This document shows positions 1 to 9,313 of a stretch of 64,000 nt of DNA, one piece after another. The stretch is from an uncultured Microscilla sp. (GTDB lineage: Bacteria; Bacteroidota; Bacteroidia; Cytophagales; Microscillaceae), in NCBI RefSeq assembly GCF_947493425.1, contig NZ_CANLRP010000029.1, positions 1 through 64,000 on the forward strand, in the 5' to 3' direction. The first letter of the stretch is position 1. The number at the start of each line of letters is the position of its first letter. The notes under the pieces were generated by a model. It saw only the letters and a list, made by a program, of their open reading frames with translations. It was not told where the DNA came from and searched no databases. The translations under genes were made by a program, and so were the position numbers.

Positions 1-79
1 GGCAATAAAAATAACGAAGTATCAAGGCGAAAAATCACCCCTTAGAGTGTAAATTTATTTTTGAACAATTCCTAAGAGT
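1..79. repeat. Intergenic TIR element, truncated by window edge (copy E)
   Basis: The first 18 bases match the reverse complement of an internal block of the element at 55505-55726. The right end (about 45-79) carries the AAATTTATTTT / TTCCTAAG terminal module also found at 24389-24553. It therefore looks like a mosaic member of the same dispersed family, cut by the left edge. No coding potential is visible. Confidence 0.55.
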
Positions 80-160
80 GATTAAAATAAAATTAAGTAA
101 TATTTTAAAACATTGAGCTAACCACTCATTCTAAAGGAAAGTAATTAAAATAGTTGATTT

Positions 161-1396
161 ATGAAGCTGGCTTATAGTTTATTAGTTCTGTTAATTTTTG
201 CAGGATGTACTAAAACTCCTGAACCAAATAATACAAATCAGTTTATCAAGTTTTTTGGGAGTTCTAAAAACGAAACTGCGAATGCAATGGTTTCTACCAC
301 TGATGGTGGTTATCTAATTGTAGGTTCTACTACATCATTTAACCTTTATGAACAAGCGTTTTTGGCAAAAGCAGATGCCAATGGTAATGTACAGTGGACA
401 CAACATTATGGGATTGATTCTACTAATGATGGCAATGTGACGGTGGCTCGTTCAGCTATAGAGGTAGATGGCAACTTCCTGGTGTTGGGAGAAGGAACCA
501 AGGGTGATACGACTAACTTCTTACTCTACCAGGTTGATGCGAGTGGTACACAGCTAGGTTATAAAGAATATGCTACTACAACCAAAACAGATCAAGGGTA
601 TTATATCTCAGCAGTTAATGGAGGGTATATGATGATAGGTACCACTGGTGATGGAACAATTGCCCAAAATAATAATATTAAAGCAATTAAAATTGATAAT
701 AACAGAGAGGTAGTATTTGAGAAGTCTGATGGAATTACAAATGCAGTAGACGGTTTAGGTAATATCATCGAAATATCTACTCAAGTTAACGGGGCAGATG
801 TGAATGACTTCTTGTGGGTGGGAACCTCGAAAAGACTGCCTGAAGACACCGATGCAAGAATTATTCGTTTGAATGACATTGGTGGAATACGTTGGGAAGA
901 AAACTACGGAAAACTAGATAGCAAGAATCAAACAGGTACTGAGATAAAGGTTGATGGGAAAGATTATGTAATTGTTGGCAATACCAACCTAAACGATAAC
1001 GGTGATGTATACATAGTGAAGGTTGATGCAGACGGAAAGTTATTGGCAGAGTATGTGGTTTCCTTGGAAAACGAACAAATTGCAGAAAGCATAGAGCCTG
1101 TGTCTGATGGGTATATAGTAGCAGGAACCAATGTTTTGAAAAGAGAGGCATTAACGAATAATATCACTGCGTCTACTGCTTTTTTGATGAAGGTAAAAGC
1201 GGATGGTACTATGGATTGGGTCAAAGAGTTTGGAGATTTAGGTAAAGACGTGGATGGTGTAAATAGTGGACGTTTTGTAAAAGCCATAAATGGAGGAAGC
1301 GAAGGCTACCTCTTACTAGGTTCTTTCGATTTCTTTGGTAGCTCTGTTATGGGATTGGTTCGTACAAGTAGTGATGGTACCACACTCAACAAATAA
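161..1396 (+). CDS. Outer-membrane lipoprotein with beta-propeller-like repeats
   Basis: The 411-residue product starts with a lipoprotein signal peptide whose lipobox IFAGC places the lipidated cysteine at residue 16. The rest consists of roughly 50-residue repeats. Each has a strand like DGGYLIVGST or SDGYIVAGTN followed by a segment like LAKADANGNVQW or LMKVKADGTMDW. This alternation is typical of secreted bacterial propeller-like proteins that end with a W-x-x-x-(F/Y)G turn, as in NGNVQWTQHYG and GTMDWVKEFG. A cell-surface or periplasmic binding or scaffold role is inferred; I recognise no catalytic residues and no T9SS tail. The gene is monocistronic, faces ychF tail to tail and shares a bidirectional terminator with it. 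The ATG at 161 is the natural start because the signal peptide begins immediately. Confidence 0.8.
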   Translation: MKLAYSLLVLLIFAGCTKTPEPNNTNQFIKFFGSSKNETANAMVSTTDGGYLIVGSTTSFNLYEQAFLAKADANGNVQWTQHYGIDSTNDGNVTVARSAIEVDGNFLVLGEGTKGDTTNFLLYQVDASGTQLGYKEYATTTKTDQGYYISAVNGGYMMIGTTGDGTIAQNNNIKAIKIDNNREVVFEKSDGITNAVDGLGNIIEISTQVNGADVNDFLWVGTSKRLPEDTDARIIRLNDIGGIRWEENYGKLDSKNQTGTEIKVDGKDYVIVGNTNLNDNGDVYIVKVDADGKLLAEYVVSLENEQIAESIEPVSDGYIVAGTNVLKREALTNNITASTAFLMKVKADGTMDWVKEFGDLGKDVDGVNSGRFVKAINGGSEGYLLLGSFDFFGSSVMGLVRTSSDGTTLNK

Positions 1397-1420
1397 TCAT
1401 TCTTAAATATAATATTTTAT

Positions 1421-1473
1421 AAAAAAAGCGAAAGTAAGCCAATCTTAATGATAGCTTACTTCCGCTTTTTTTT
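1421..1473. terminator. Bidirectional intrinsic terminator
   Basis: A 12-bp near-perfect stem (1428-1439 with 1454-1465) is preceded by an A-run and followed by a T-run. It can therefore stop transcription from both the lipoprotein gene and ychF, which converge here. Confidence 0.8.
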
Positions 1474-1485
1474 GATATGTAGCTA

Positions 1486-2583
1486 TTATACGTTGAATCT
1501 GAAGTGCATAATATCACCATCTTCAACTACATATTCTTTGCCTTCTTGTGATATTTTACCTGCATCGCGACACGCCGATTCACTACCGTATTGCTCATAA
1601 TTAGGTAACTTAATTACTTCTGCCTTTATAAAACCACGTTCAAAATCAGTGTGTATTACCCCAGCTGCCTGAGGAGCTTTGAACCCATTGGTAATAGTCC
1701 AGGCGCGTACTTCTTTTTCACCTGCAGTAAAATAAGTAATAAGATTTAACAAAGAGTAAGACGCTCTGATAAGGCGATTCAACCCTGATTCGGTCAAATT
1801 ATACTCGCTCAAAAACTCCATTTTTTCCTCTTCTGTTTCTAGCGTAGCTATTTCAGCTTCTATGGCCGCTGATATAATTACTACTTCTGCATTTTCATCT
1901 TTTACTGCTTCTTTGAGAGTGTCCACGTATTGGTTACCATCTATTACAGAGGCTTCGTCTACATTGGCAGCATAAATTACAGGCTTGATAGTGAGCAAGT
2001 GCAAATCGTAGATAGATTCAAGCTCATCTTCGCTTAAGTCCATGCTGCGAATATTTTGTCCACTTTCCAGCACTTCTTTTATTTTATTGGCAATTGCCAT
2101 GTGCTTCTTGGCTTTGGCATCTCCGGTTTTTACTACCTTCTGCAAACGCTGGATACGCTTCTCGATACTATCAAGGTCTTTAAATTGCAGTTCAGTATCT
2201 ATTACTTCTTTGTCGTTAACGGGGTTTACCTTGCCGTCTACGTGTACAATATTATCATCTTCAAAGCAGCGTATTACATGAATGATTGCGTCAACTTCTC
2301 TGATATTTGCCAAAAACTGGTTGCCTAAACCTTCTCCTTTACTGGCTCCTTTTACCAACCCTGCAATGTCTACAAACTCAATTACTGCAGGCAAAACTTG
2401 TTGGGGGTTTACTAACTTTTCTAACACTTTTAAGCGTTGATCAGGTACTTGTACAACCCCTACATTAGGCTCTATAGTACAAAAAGGATAATTGGCTGAC
2501 TCAGCTTTAGCACTTGATAAAGCATTGAATAAAGTAGATTTACCCACATTGGGTAGTCCTACAATTCCACATTGAAGACTCAT
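1486..2583 (-). CDS. ychF: Redox-regulated ATPase/GTPase YchF (Obg family, OLA1-like)
   Basis: The 365-residue length is exactly that of YchF. The N-terminus has the P-loop GLPNVGKST (residues about 8-16), followed by the switch region with VDIAGLVKGASKGEG. The NKxD motif is replaced by NVDE, the change that makes YchF/OLA1 prefer ATP. A coiled-coil insertion lies around residues 125-200. The C-terminal TGS domain begins near ITYFTAGEKEVRAW (about residue 278). YchF binds ribosomes and is linked to oxidative-stress and translation control in other bacteria; that role is transferred by homology. The gene stands alone, with a TAnnTTTG element about 40 bases upstream. Confidence 0.97.
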   Translation of the reverse strand: MSLQCGIVGLPNVGKSTLFNALSSAKAESANYPFCTIEPNVGVVQVPDQRLKVLEKLVNPQQVLPAVIEFVDIAGLVKGASKGEGLGNQFLANIREVDAIIHVIRCFEDDNIVHVDGKVNPVNDKEVIDTELQFKDLDSIEKRIQRLQKVVKTGDAKAKKHMAIANKIKEVLESGQNIRSMDLSEDELESIYDLHLLTIKPVIYAANVDEASVIDGNQYVDTLKEAVKDENAEVVIISAAIEAEIATLETEEEKMEFLSEYNLTESGLNRLIRASYSLLNLITYFTAGEKEVRAWTITNGFKAPQAAGVIHTDFERGFIKAEVIKLPNYEQYGSESACRDAGKISQEGKEYVVEDGDIMHFRFNV

Positions 2584-2624
2584 TGATCTATATTTATTTT
2601 ATTGATATTATTCAAAAGTTTTTG

Positions 2625-2632
2625 CAAAGTTA
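2625..2632 (-). promoter_or_regulatory. Putative -7 element (TAACTTTG) of ychF
   Basis: On the minus strand this reads TAACTTTG, matching the Bacteroidota TAnnTTTG consensus, and would give a 5' UTR of about 35 nt. I see no convincing -33 TTG at the right distance. Confidence 0.5.
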
Positions 2633-2741
2633 TAAAAACTAAGGATACTAAAGAATGATGTAAAAATAAGTTGTTTGTTTCTAGGCAGAGATTTTTTTGT
2701 CGGTGAGACCTGCTTTGTACTTAGAAAACTTGTAGGCATAA

Positions 2742-2778
2742 AAAAACGACTGCCTTTCAAATAAAAGACAGCCGTTTG
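2742..2778 (-). terminator. Intrinsic terminator of the head-GIN gene
   Basis: Read on the minus strand, a roughly 12-bp stem (ACGGCTGTCTTT with AAAGGCAGTCGT) is followed by seven Ts. It lies just past the stop codon of the DUF2807 gene. Confidence 0.8.
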
Positions 2779-2798
2779 AATGGTATATGAGTGTATTA

Positions 2799-3494
2799 CT
2801 ATTTGGTTTTGCGAATAGAGCCAAACCCACTTTTATTAAATCGGGTAATGGCAGGATTGCCCTTATAACGAATACTACCTACACCGCTTACTGATGCATA
2901 TAATTCTTTTTGAGCATTTATTTTGATGCTACCTGCACCACTTGATTCACTTTTTATAATATTTGCTACCAAGCCATAAGCATTGATAGAGCCTGCGCCG
3001 CTTAAGTCTACATCTAAACGATTGGTTGTTCCTTTAAGACGGATGCTTGATGCCCCTGAGAGGTTACAAATAAGGTGTTGGGTGTTAAACGCTAATTGCA
3101 AACTTCCAGCACCACTGTTTTCCAAATAAAAGCGTTCTGCCTTGATTGTTGATTCACCACGTATACTTACCGCACCACTTAGGTCAATGGCGTTGAGTTG
3201 CTGAAAGGTTAATTCAATTTTTACATTGATATTATTGTATTTTGAATGTTTACGTTTTTTAAGCGAAACATATAAAGTGTTGTTTTTTACTCTAGTAATT
3301 ATTTCCTCATTTTCAATGTCACCCTGGAGGGTAACTTTTGCCGAATGGCTAGTACCTTGCTTGAGTACAATGCTTGCTGCACCACTTACTTTGAGTTTGG
3401 TAAAACTACTTAAGTTACGAGTAGACGTTTGCTGAGCCTGTGCACTAATGACCAATGCAAATAAAAGGGTAAGAGAGTAAAGTATTCTTGTCAT
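2799..3494 (-). CDS. Head-GIN domain protein (DUF2807, putative auto-transporter adhesin)
   Basis: The 231-residue protein has a signal peptide ending about AQAQ (residue 21). A repetitive beta-rich region follows, dominated by SGAxSI motifs such as LSGASSIRLKG, LSGAGSINAYG and SSGAGSIKI. This regular SGAGSI spacing is the hallmark of DUF2807/head-GIN proteins, which fold as a beta-helix and are exported in Bacteroidota. The molecular function is not established; adhesion or envelope-surface roles are only proposed for the family. The gene is monocistronic with its own terminator. No T9SS tail is visible. Confidence 0.9.
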   Translation of the reverse strand: MTRILYSLTLLFALVISAQAQQTSTRNLSSFTKLKVSGAASIVLKQGTSHSAKVTLQGDIENEEIITRVKNNTLYVSLKKRKHSKYNNINVKIELTFQQLNAIDLSGAVSIRGESTIKAERFYLENSGAGSLQLAFNTQHLICNLSGASSIRLKGTTNRLDVDLSGAGSINAYGLVANIIKSESSGAGSIKINAQKELYASVSGVGSIRYKGNPAITRFNKSGFGSIRKTK

Positions 3495-3776
3495 AATTTT
3501 AAAGTTATATGGTTTGTAATCGAAGGACAGACAAGAAAAAGAAGAGTTGCAGGATAATTGAAAAATGGGGCAACTATTTGTTTATACTTTGAACGGGATA
3601 AAAAAACGTTTTTAGATTTTAATCTTTGCATCGCTTTGCGCAACCATTTAACCATCAAGCGCAGCGGAACAATGAGCGGAGCGACAACCATTGGAATTAC
3701 TAGTTTTCGGTTAACCATGCCGTTTTAAGTATAAATCAAATTCTGTGATGGTGGCAGTATAAAAGAAGGCAGGTTG
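3495..3776. other. Intergenic stretch without a convincing gene
   Basis: A 75-codon open frame on the minus strand has a basic, low-complexity composition, no recognisable start context and no family resemblance, so I read this as non-coding. I see no clear promoter or repeat in it. Confidence 0.5.
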
Positions 3777-3814
3777 AAAAAGTTTGTCAGAAACAGCTGT
3801 CCTGACAAACTTTT
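3777..3814 (-). terminator. Terminator hairpin of the OmpA/PD40 gene
   Basis: A 13-bp perfect stem, AAAAGTTTGTCAG paired with CTGACAAACTTTT, lies just past the stop codon of the minus-strand OmpA-like gene. The stem ends in T-rich sequence on either strand. Confidence 0.7.
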
Positions 3815-3829
3815 GTAAAAGAAATGAGG

Positions 3830-6004
3830 CTATTTTTTAGTGCTTGTGCCAATTACTTTAAACTCTACCCTTCTGTTTTTGGCTTTGTTTTTTTTGCTGG
3901 TATTGGGCACCAATGGTCTGGCAGATCCATATCCTTTAGACACGAGTCGTTTTTTATCTACCCCTGTTTTAATGAGATAGGTAAACACCGATTGAGCGCG
4001 TTGTCTTGATAAACGCATATTGCGTGCATATACCCCTACGTTGTCGGTATGGGCAGATATTTCGAGTTTAATATCTCTGTTGTTTTCCATAAGCTGCACC
4101 ACCTTAGCCAACTCTACATAAGAGTCTTCATCGAGTTTAGAAGAGCCCGATGCAAAGTTGATATGGCTGAGTACAATCTTGGCATTCATTTTTAACACCT
4201 CAAGTGCTACAGTCAATTTAATTACATCACCTGGTTTCAGTGTATCTGTCTTTACCTCAAACGATTGAAAGAAATACCCCTTGGCATTGGCTTCAAAAGC
4301 ATATTTACTGTCGCGATTCAAAAACACGGTAAGCTTACCTTCCTTTGTCGCTTTTGTAGTGGTTCTATTGTTGTTCAAGTTGGTATACTTCACCAAAGAT
4401 GAAAGGTTTTTACCTGTTTCTTTATCTACAATCGTTAACAGCAACTTGTTAGCGTTAGACTTTAGCGAAATAGTGGCTATATAGTCTTGTCCCCGTAACA
4501 ACTTGCGAGTATCAACCTTGCCTTGGAAAAAATCATAACCTAATGCTGTAATTTCAACCGTATATTCTGATTGAGACTCTACTGCAGTGCTATATTTGCC
4601 ATCAATTGCCACTGTATTTAAAGTTACAATGCGGTTTTTGCTCGTGTTAATTACTTTTACATGAGCTTCTACTGGTTCATTGGTTTCTTTATTGACAATA
4701 GTAAGTCTGATAGAATGGGACAGGTGAGCAGGAGGGAGGGCTATATGGTTATCTAATTTTTTGAGCGAGTCGTCTACAGTGTTGTCACTAAGGTCTACTT
4801 CTCTAATCAAAGGCAAATAGTTTTTAGCTTTGATCTCAAGGGCATATTTATAACCTCTTCGCAACTTTGCAGCAAATTTGCCATCTTTTTCTTTAAAAGA
4901 GCTCACTGCTTGAACGGGAGTATTCTGATTAGCACTGTCTTTTACCAAAATACTCACTTTAGCTTCTACCGGTTTTTTAGTCAACGAATCAATTACTTTG
5001 CCTTCTACCCGAGTAAATTTTTGTAATTGAAGATAATCAGGTAAAGGGGTTACTTTAAAAATATCTGCGTTACGTCGTCCTTTAGTATTAAAGTACATCA
5101 CATTACTGCTTAGCGGAATAGTGGCCAATTGATCCTTTTTACTAGTATTAATAAAATCTAATGCTTTAGGCATAGTCCATTTGCCTGTGAGGTCAAGTGT
5201 AGATACATAAAGATCAAAATTTCCTTTTCCCCCTTTGCGTATCGATGAAAATATAAGTGTGGCATTGTCAGGCATAATGCGTGGACATTTTTCGCAGCCA
5301 TTATTAATTACATTGGGCAAAGCCTCAGGCGTTTGCCAGGTGCCATTTGTACCTTTACGACTCACGTACAACACATAACATATTCCTTTGTATTTGGTAA
5401 TCTTTCCATCTTCGCCTACTTTTATATGATAAGGATCTTTATTTTTGAGAGGGTTTTTTCGTTTGGCTTTATAATTTTTTACTTCACCAGTAGTATCACG
5501 TCGCATAAAATACAGACTCATACCATCGGCTGCTATCGAGGGAAACCCCTCGTATTGGTCGCTGTTTACAGGGCTACCTATACTGATAGGTTCTCCCCAG
5601 GTATTTCCGTTTTTTATGGCATAATAAATATCCCGATTGTCGGTGGTGTACGAAGCACAAAAATACAAGGTATCAGCATTTTTGCTCAAACTTGGACCCG
5701 CTACGTAATGTGCCCCCCCCTGATAATTGTTAATACTACTAAGGGCTTGTGGTGGTGACCATTTACCCTCGTCATTTAATGTACTTTCGTAGAGTTTCCA
5801 ATGCCTTTCTTCGTTGTTGTTTGATTGGAATATCAGTGTTTTTCCGTTAGTGCTCAGGGTAGGGGCGTATTCTACATAACGTTTGGTATTGATGGGGTCA
5901 CCAATGTTGGATACCTGATAGTTTTTATCTTGAGCTTGTAGCTGCATTCCTCCCAGAAGAGCCAAAGTTGTTATCAAATACCACGTTTGTAAATACTGTT
6001 TCAT
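3830..6004 (-). CDS. OmpA-family outer-membrane protein with PD40 and carboxypeptidase-regulatory-like repeats (PorE-like architecture)
   Basis: The 724-residue protein has a signal peptide (cleavage near LQAQ). The N-terminal part (about 35-320) carries WD40-like/PD40 beta-propeller strands such as APTLSTNGKTLIFQS and CPRIMPDNATLIFSS. Three CarboxypepD_reg-like beta-sandwich repeats follow (about 330-600), each starting with a VxxxxTxxPVEA-type strand. The C-terminal OmpA-like peptidoglycan-binding domain (about 610-724) keeps the AHTDNVG and NRRVEF motifs that hold the diaminopimelate-binding Asp and Arg. The order propeller, regulatory domain, OmpA resembles the T9SS-associated peptidoglycan anchor PorE, but the N-terminal TPR of PorE is absent. 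A peptidoglycan-anchored envelope scaffold is the safest reading. A TIR element lies just upstream of the start. Confidence 0.9.
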   Translation of the reverse strand: MKQYLQTWYLITTLALLGGMQLQAQDKNYQVSNIGDPINTKRYVEYAPTLSTNGKTLIFQSNNNEERHWKLYESTLNDEGKWSPPQALSSINNYQGGAHYVAGPSLSKNADTLYFCASYTTDNRDIYYAIKNGNTWGEPISIGSPVNSDQYEGFPSIAADGMSLYFMRRDTTGEVKNYKAKRKNPLKNKDPYHIKVGEDGKITKYKGICYVLYVSRKGTNGTWQTPEALPNVINNGCEKCPRIMPDNATLIFSSIRKGGKGNFDLYVSTLDLTGKWTMPKALDFINTSKKDQLATIPLSSNVMYFNTKGRRNADIFKVTPLPDYLQLQKFTRVEGKVIDSLTKKPVEAKVSILVKDSANQNTPVQAVSSFKEKDGKFAAKLRRGYKYALEIKAKNYLPLIREVDLSDNTVDDSLKKLDNHIALPPAHLSHSIRLTIVNKETNEPVEAHVKVINTSKNRIVTLNTVAIDGKYSTAVESQSEYTVEITALGYDFFQGKVDTRKLLRGQDYIATISLKSNANKLLLTIVDKETGKNLSSLVKYTNLNNNRTTTKATKEGKLTVFLNRDSKYAFEANAKGYFFQSFEVKTDTLKPGDVIKLTVALEVLKMNAKIVLSHINFASGSSKLDEDSYVELAKVVQLMENNRDIKLEISAHTDNVGVYARNMRLSRQRAQSVFTYLIKTGVDKKRLVSKGYGSARPLVPNTSKKNKAKNRRVEFKVIGTSTKK

Positions 6005-6039
6005 AGAATGTATATTTTATTATTTTGACTAGTTTGTTT

Positions 6040-6170
6040 CTTGGGGATGGTTTAAAAATAAAGTCCTGTAATTTAACAAAGCGGCAAGTCCCAACCCAAG
6101 GAAGGAACAAGTTTAAAATGCTTACAGTTTCGACGTTTCAGGGTAAATGTATTTTGCTACCATTCCTTAT
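6040..6170. repeat. Intergenic TIR element, degenerate (copy D)
   Basis: The left end (GGGGATGGTTTAAAAATAAA) and the reverse complement of the right end (AGGAATGGTAGCAAAATA) match each other. They also match the ends of the element at 24389-24553. The interior is not clearly palindromic, so the copy may be decayed. It sits between two minus-strand genes. Confidence 0.5.
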
Positions 6171-6239
6171 ACAAGTTTGGGTTAAAATACTGGCACTAAA
6201 GCCAATTGAGCTGTAGAACAATATAAAGTATAAACGGTT

Positions 6240-7505
6240 TTAATCAAAGCGAATGGCTTTAATAGGGCGTACAGTACTGATAAAAGTTGCCGGAATTAAT
6301 ATAACCAAAATTAAGGCAAAAATGAGTAAATTTAAGGTCAAAATCACTCCCCAGTTCCAATCTATAGGTACTGTATCCATATAGTAATTTTCAGGATCGA
6401 GTGGGATAAGATGCAAATAGTATTGTAGGGCACATATACCCAAGCCTACCAGGTTTCCAATCAACATGCCCCTGAATATAAGTCTGATGCCCCTCATCAG
6501 AAATATACTTTTAATCTGTGAATTAGTAGCACCTATTGCTTTCAATACCCCAATCATATTAATACGCTCCATGATCATAATCAAAAAGATAGAAATCATA
6601 TTAAAGCAAGCCACAATCAGTATTAACCACAAAAAAATCTTTACATTGGTGTTGAGTAAGGTAAGCCAGTCAAAAATTTCTTCGTATTTGCGTGGGGTCG
6701 TTTGCATTTGCATATCATACTCCATCTCTTCAAAAACCTCTTTTTGCACAGAGTCAAGTCGTCGGAAATCATTGATAAATACTTCGTAGCCACCTACCAG
6801 TGTATCTGCCCAGCGGTTAAGTTTCTGGATAAGGCGTATATCGCTTAACACAAATTTTTCGTCAAACTCTTCCATGCCCGATTCATAAATGCCTACAATG
6901 TGTAGTTTGCGAATGGCAGGAGGGTCTTGCACAAAATATACGTAAATACTATCGTTAACTTTAAGGTGGAGTTTATGGGCAATTTTTTGGCTAATGATGA
7001 GTTCTTTGGAGGCTTTGTCTTTAGGAAACTTCAAAAAACGACCTTTGACCATGTTTTTAGTAAACTTGCTTTGTGTGTAATCGGTGCCAATCCCTTTAAG
7101 TAATACCCCCATTACCTCATCAGAGGTTTTAAATATACCAGGTTTCATGCTAAATGCATGCAGCGTTTCTACATTGGGTAGGGTATTTTTGTAGTTTTTA
7201 AATAAGCGGGTATTAGTATTGATGGGTTTTTCTTTGTAAGAATTGCCACTGTTAAACTGGGTAACTTGAATATGCCCTACAAAGCTAAATATTTTGTCAT
7301 GAATGGTATTACGAAACCCCTCAAGCACGCCAAACGCCACAATGAGAATTGCCAGACCTATGCTAATACTGGCAATGGCTATACGGGTAATAATGCCCGA
7401 AAAAGCTTTGTCTTTACCTTGCGCTAAGCGTGCTGATACAAAATTGTACAGCCAGGTATTGTAAGACAGGTTGGCAAAGAAATTCTTTTTGGCAGTTTTT
7501 TTCAA
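6240..7505 (-). CDS. LolC/LolE-type ABC transporter permease (FtsX-like)
   Basis: The 421-residue protein has the classical layout of lipoprotein-releasing or MacB-type permeases. There is one N-terminal membrane helix (about 43-66, IASISIGLAILIVAFGVLEG), a large periplasmic MacB-PCD-like domain (about 70-275) and three C-terminal helices (about 290-315, 340-360, 385-410). The FtsX signature MERINMIGVLKAIGATNSQI is in the cytoplasmic loop. In the Lol system these permeases move lipoproteins from the inner membrane to LolA using the ATPase LolD. No LolD gene is adjacent. A second homologue lies at 9515-10750. Substrate assignment is inference. Confidence 0.88.
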   Translation of the reverse strand: MKKTAKKNFFANLSYNTWLYNFVSARLAQGKDKAFSGIITRIAIASISIGLAILIVAFGVLEGFRNTIHDKIFSFVGHIQVTQFNSGNSYKEKPINTNTRLFKNYKNTLPNVETLHAFSMKPGIFKTSDEVMGVLLKGIGTDYTQSKFTKNMVKGRFLKFPKDKASKELIISQKIAHKLHLKVNDSIYVYFVQDPPAIRKLHIVGIYESGMEEFDEKFVLSDIRLIQKLNRWADTLVGGYEVFINDFRRLDSVQKEVFEEMEYDMQMQTTPRKYEEIFDWLTLLNTNVKIFLWLILIVACFNMISIFLIMIMERINMIGVLKAIGATNSQIKSIFLMRGIRLIFRGMLIGNLVGLGICALQYYLHLIPLDPENYYMDTVPIDWNWGVILTLNLLIFALILVILIPATFISTVRPIKAIRFD

Positions 7506-7562
7506 AATCCTAATGACTACATTTGAACAAAAAGCAAAATTAACCGAATATTTGATAAATCC

Positions 7563-8798
7563 ATGTATAAAACTTATTTGAAAGCCTTACAGTTGATTAA
7601 CATCCATAAAAGTAGCCTTTGTCTGTTAGTGTTTGCCTTGGTTACCAGTAACTTAACTGCTCAAGTGGACACTGACAGTACCTCTATGACCGATAGTGTC
7701 AAGGTGCAGGTAGGTGCTGCCCAAATGAACAAATATATACCCCTGCTCAAAGGCAAAAAAATAGCCTTGGTAGTGAACCAGACATCAGTAGTGGGCAACA
7801 CTCATTTGGTAGACAGTTTGTTAGCGCTAAACCTGGCTATTCAAAAAGTATTTGCACCTGAGCACGGCTTCCGGGGCAAGGCAGATGCTGGCGAACACGT
7901 AAAAAATTCCAAAGACACCAAAACTAATTTACCTATAATATCGCTGTATGGCAAAAACAAAAAACCAAGCCCACAGCAATTGGCTGATATAGATTGGGTA
8001 ATTTTTGATATTCAAGACGTAGGTGCCCGTTTTTATACTTATATCAGCACTATGCACTTGGTAATGGAAGCTTGTGCCGAAAATAACAAAAAAGTGTTGG
8101 TACTTGACCGTCCCAACCCTAACGGACACTATGTAGCAGGTCCTATGTTAGATTCTCGCCTTAAATCATTTGTGGGCATGCACCCCATACCCATAGTGCA
8201 CGGGCTTACTGTAGGTGAACTGGCGAAAATGATTAACCAGGAAAAATGGCTCAAGGGAAGGCAAAGTTGTAACTTGACCCTTATAAAAGTAAAAAACTAT
8301 ACTCACCAAACCCGCTACAATTTACCAGTAAAACCCTCGCCTAATCTACCGAACAATTTATCTATAGCACTTTACCCTTCGTTGTGCCTGTTCGAAGGCA
8401 CTCAAATAAGCGTAGGCCGAGGTACCTATTCTCCTTTTCAGATGATTGGTTATCCTGAGAAAAAGTTTGGCAAAGATACATTTACCCCTAAAAGTATTCC
8501 CGGAATGTCTAAATATCCCAAACACCAAAACAAAGTGTGCTATGGCATAGATTTCCGTCATAAAGATAATATGGAGCTTATGAAAGGTTTTTCGCTTAAG
8601 TATTTGATAGACTATTACCATAAGTTTGGCAATAAAGCCAAGTTCTTTAATGGATACTTTGATACCTTAGTGGGCAATTTTAGTTTACAGCAAAAAATAA
8701 AGAAAGGCTGGACGGCAGAAGCCATCGAGAAATCTTGGGAAAAAGACTTGAAAAAGTATAAAGCCCTTCGGAGGAAATACTTATTGTATGCAGAGTAG
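7563..8798 (+). CDS. DUF1343 exo-beta-N-acetylmuramidase NamZ-like protein
   Basis: The 411-residue protein has an N-terminal hydrophobic export signal (about 19-35, cleavage near LTAQ). It contains the conserved DUF1343 landmarks: VNQTSVVG, FAPEHGFRG, PIISLYG, FDIQDVGARFYTYISTM, VLDRPNP and PIVHGLTVGELA. Family members such as Bacillus subtilis NamZ (YbbC) release terminal MurNAc from peptidoglycan fragments, which fits a cell-wall recycling role in the periplasm. The characteristic PEHG and DVGAR stretches are intact. Divergent transcription from the permease upstream leaves only 57 bp for both promoters. The assignment rests on family motifs. Confidence 0.93.
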   Translation: MYKTYLKALQLINIHKSSLCLLVFALVTSNLTAQVDTDSTSMTDSVKVQVGAAQMNKYIPLLKGKKIALVVNQTSVVGNTHLVDSLLALNLAIQKVFAPEHGFRGKADAGEHVKNSKDTKTNLPIISLYGKNKKPSPQQLADIDWVIFDIQDVGARFYTYISTMHLVMEACAENNKKVLVLDRPNPNGHYVAGPMLDSRLKSFVGMHPIPIVHGLTVGELAKMINQEKWLKGRQSCNLTLIKVKNYTHQTRYNLPVKPSPNLPNNLSIALYPSLCLFEGTQISVGRGTYSPFQMIGYPEKKFGKDTFTPKSIPGMSKYPKHQNKVCYGIDFRHKDNMELMKGFSLKYLIDYYHKFGNKAKFFNGYFDTLVGNFSLQQKIKKGWTAEAIEKSWEKDLKKYKALRRKYLLYAE

Positions 8799-8821
8799 GA
8801 GGGGAGAAAGCTATAAAATCC

Positions 8822-8859
8822 AAAACCCCTCAGCAAACTTGATTTTTCTGAGGGGTTTT
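8822..8859. terminator. Bidirectional intrinsic terminator
   Basis: A 12-bp perfect stem AAAACCCCTCAG / CTGAGGGGTTTT lies between the converging NamZ-like gene and the small secreted-protein gene. The A/T-rich flanks make it work in both directions. Confidence 0.85.
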
Positions 8860-8881
8860 ATTGAGTGATGCCCCAGTGAGC

Positions 8882-9313
8882 TTATTTTTTAGCGATAAAA
8901 ACCAGCGTAGAGGTGCCTTGTTTAAAGTGTAAAGCATTTTTTTTCTCTTTATTCAATGGAGCGTACAAGTCCATAAAACCACAACTGAGCATGTAATAAC
9001 GCAGGTGAAAGTTGGTATAATTAGACGAGGGTGTCATTCTAAACCTAGTTTTGTTCACTTCTGCGGTAGTCACCATCTTATAAGCTTCTTTTTTCTTAAA
9101 GTCTAACACAAGTTGTTGCCTTTTAAAGAAAGCTCCATTTTCCAAAATGTTACCGTCTTTGTCTTCTTGATGTGAGTATACCCAAGTTTTGCCCTTAAAG
9201 TCAAAAGTCATCATTGCCTTATACTCTTTGGCACTTCTTTTTTTCTTTTGGGCCATCACGTTGCCACCAGCAAAAAGTAATGTGATTAGGCATAAAATAG
9301 CGAGTTTTTTCAT
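8882..9313 (-). CDS. Small secreted protein, unknown function
   Basis: From the ATG at 9313 the product is 143 residues and begins MKKLAILCLITLLFAGG, a good Sec signal peptide ending near VMAQ. A longer reading from 9367 would bury the signal peptide. A TAnnTTTG-like element (TACTTTTG, minus strand 9365-9372) overlaps the upstream start, which supports 9313. The mature part is basic, with KTWVYSHQEDKDGN and MTPSSNYTNFHLRYYM segments suggesting a lipocalin-like beta-sheet. I do not recognise the family. Confidence 0.75.
   Translation of the reverse strand: MKKLAILCLITLLFAGGNVMAQKKKRSAKEYKAMMTFDFKGKTWVYSHQEDKDGNILENGAFFKRQQLVLDFKKKEAYKMVTTAEVNKTRFRMTPSSNYTNFHLRYYMLSCGFMDLYAPLNKEKKNALHFKQGTSTLVFIAKK

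Noticed and set aside
3491-3718. 75-codon minus-strand frame
   Set aside because: It overlaps the head-GIN start, is basic and low-complexity, and has no family resemblance.
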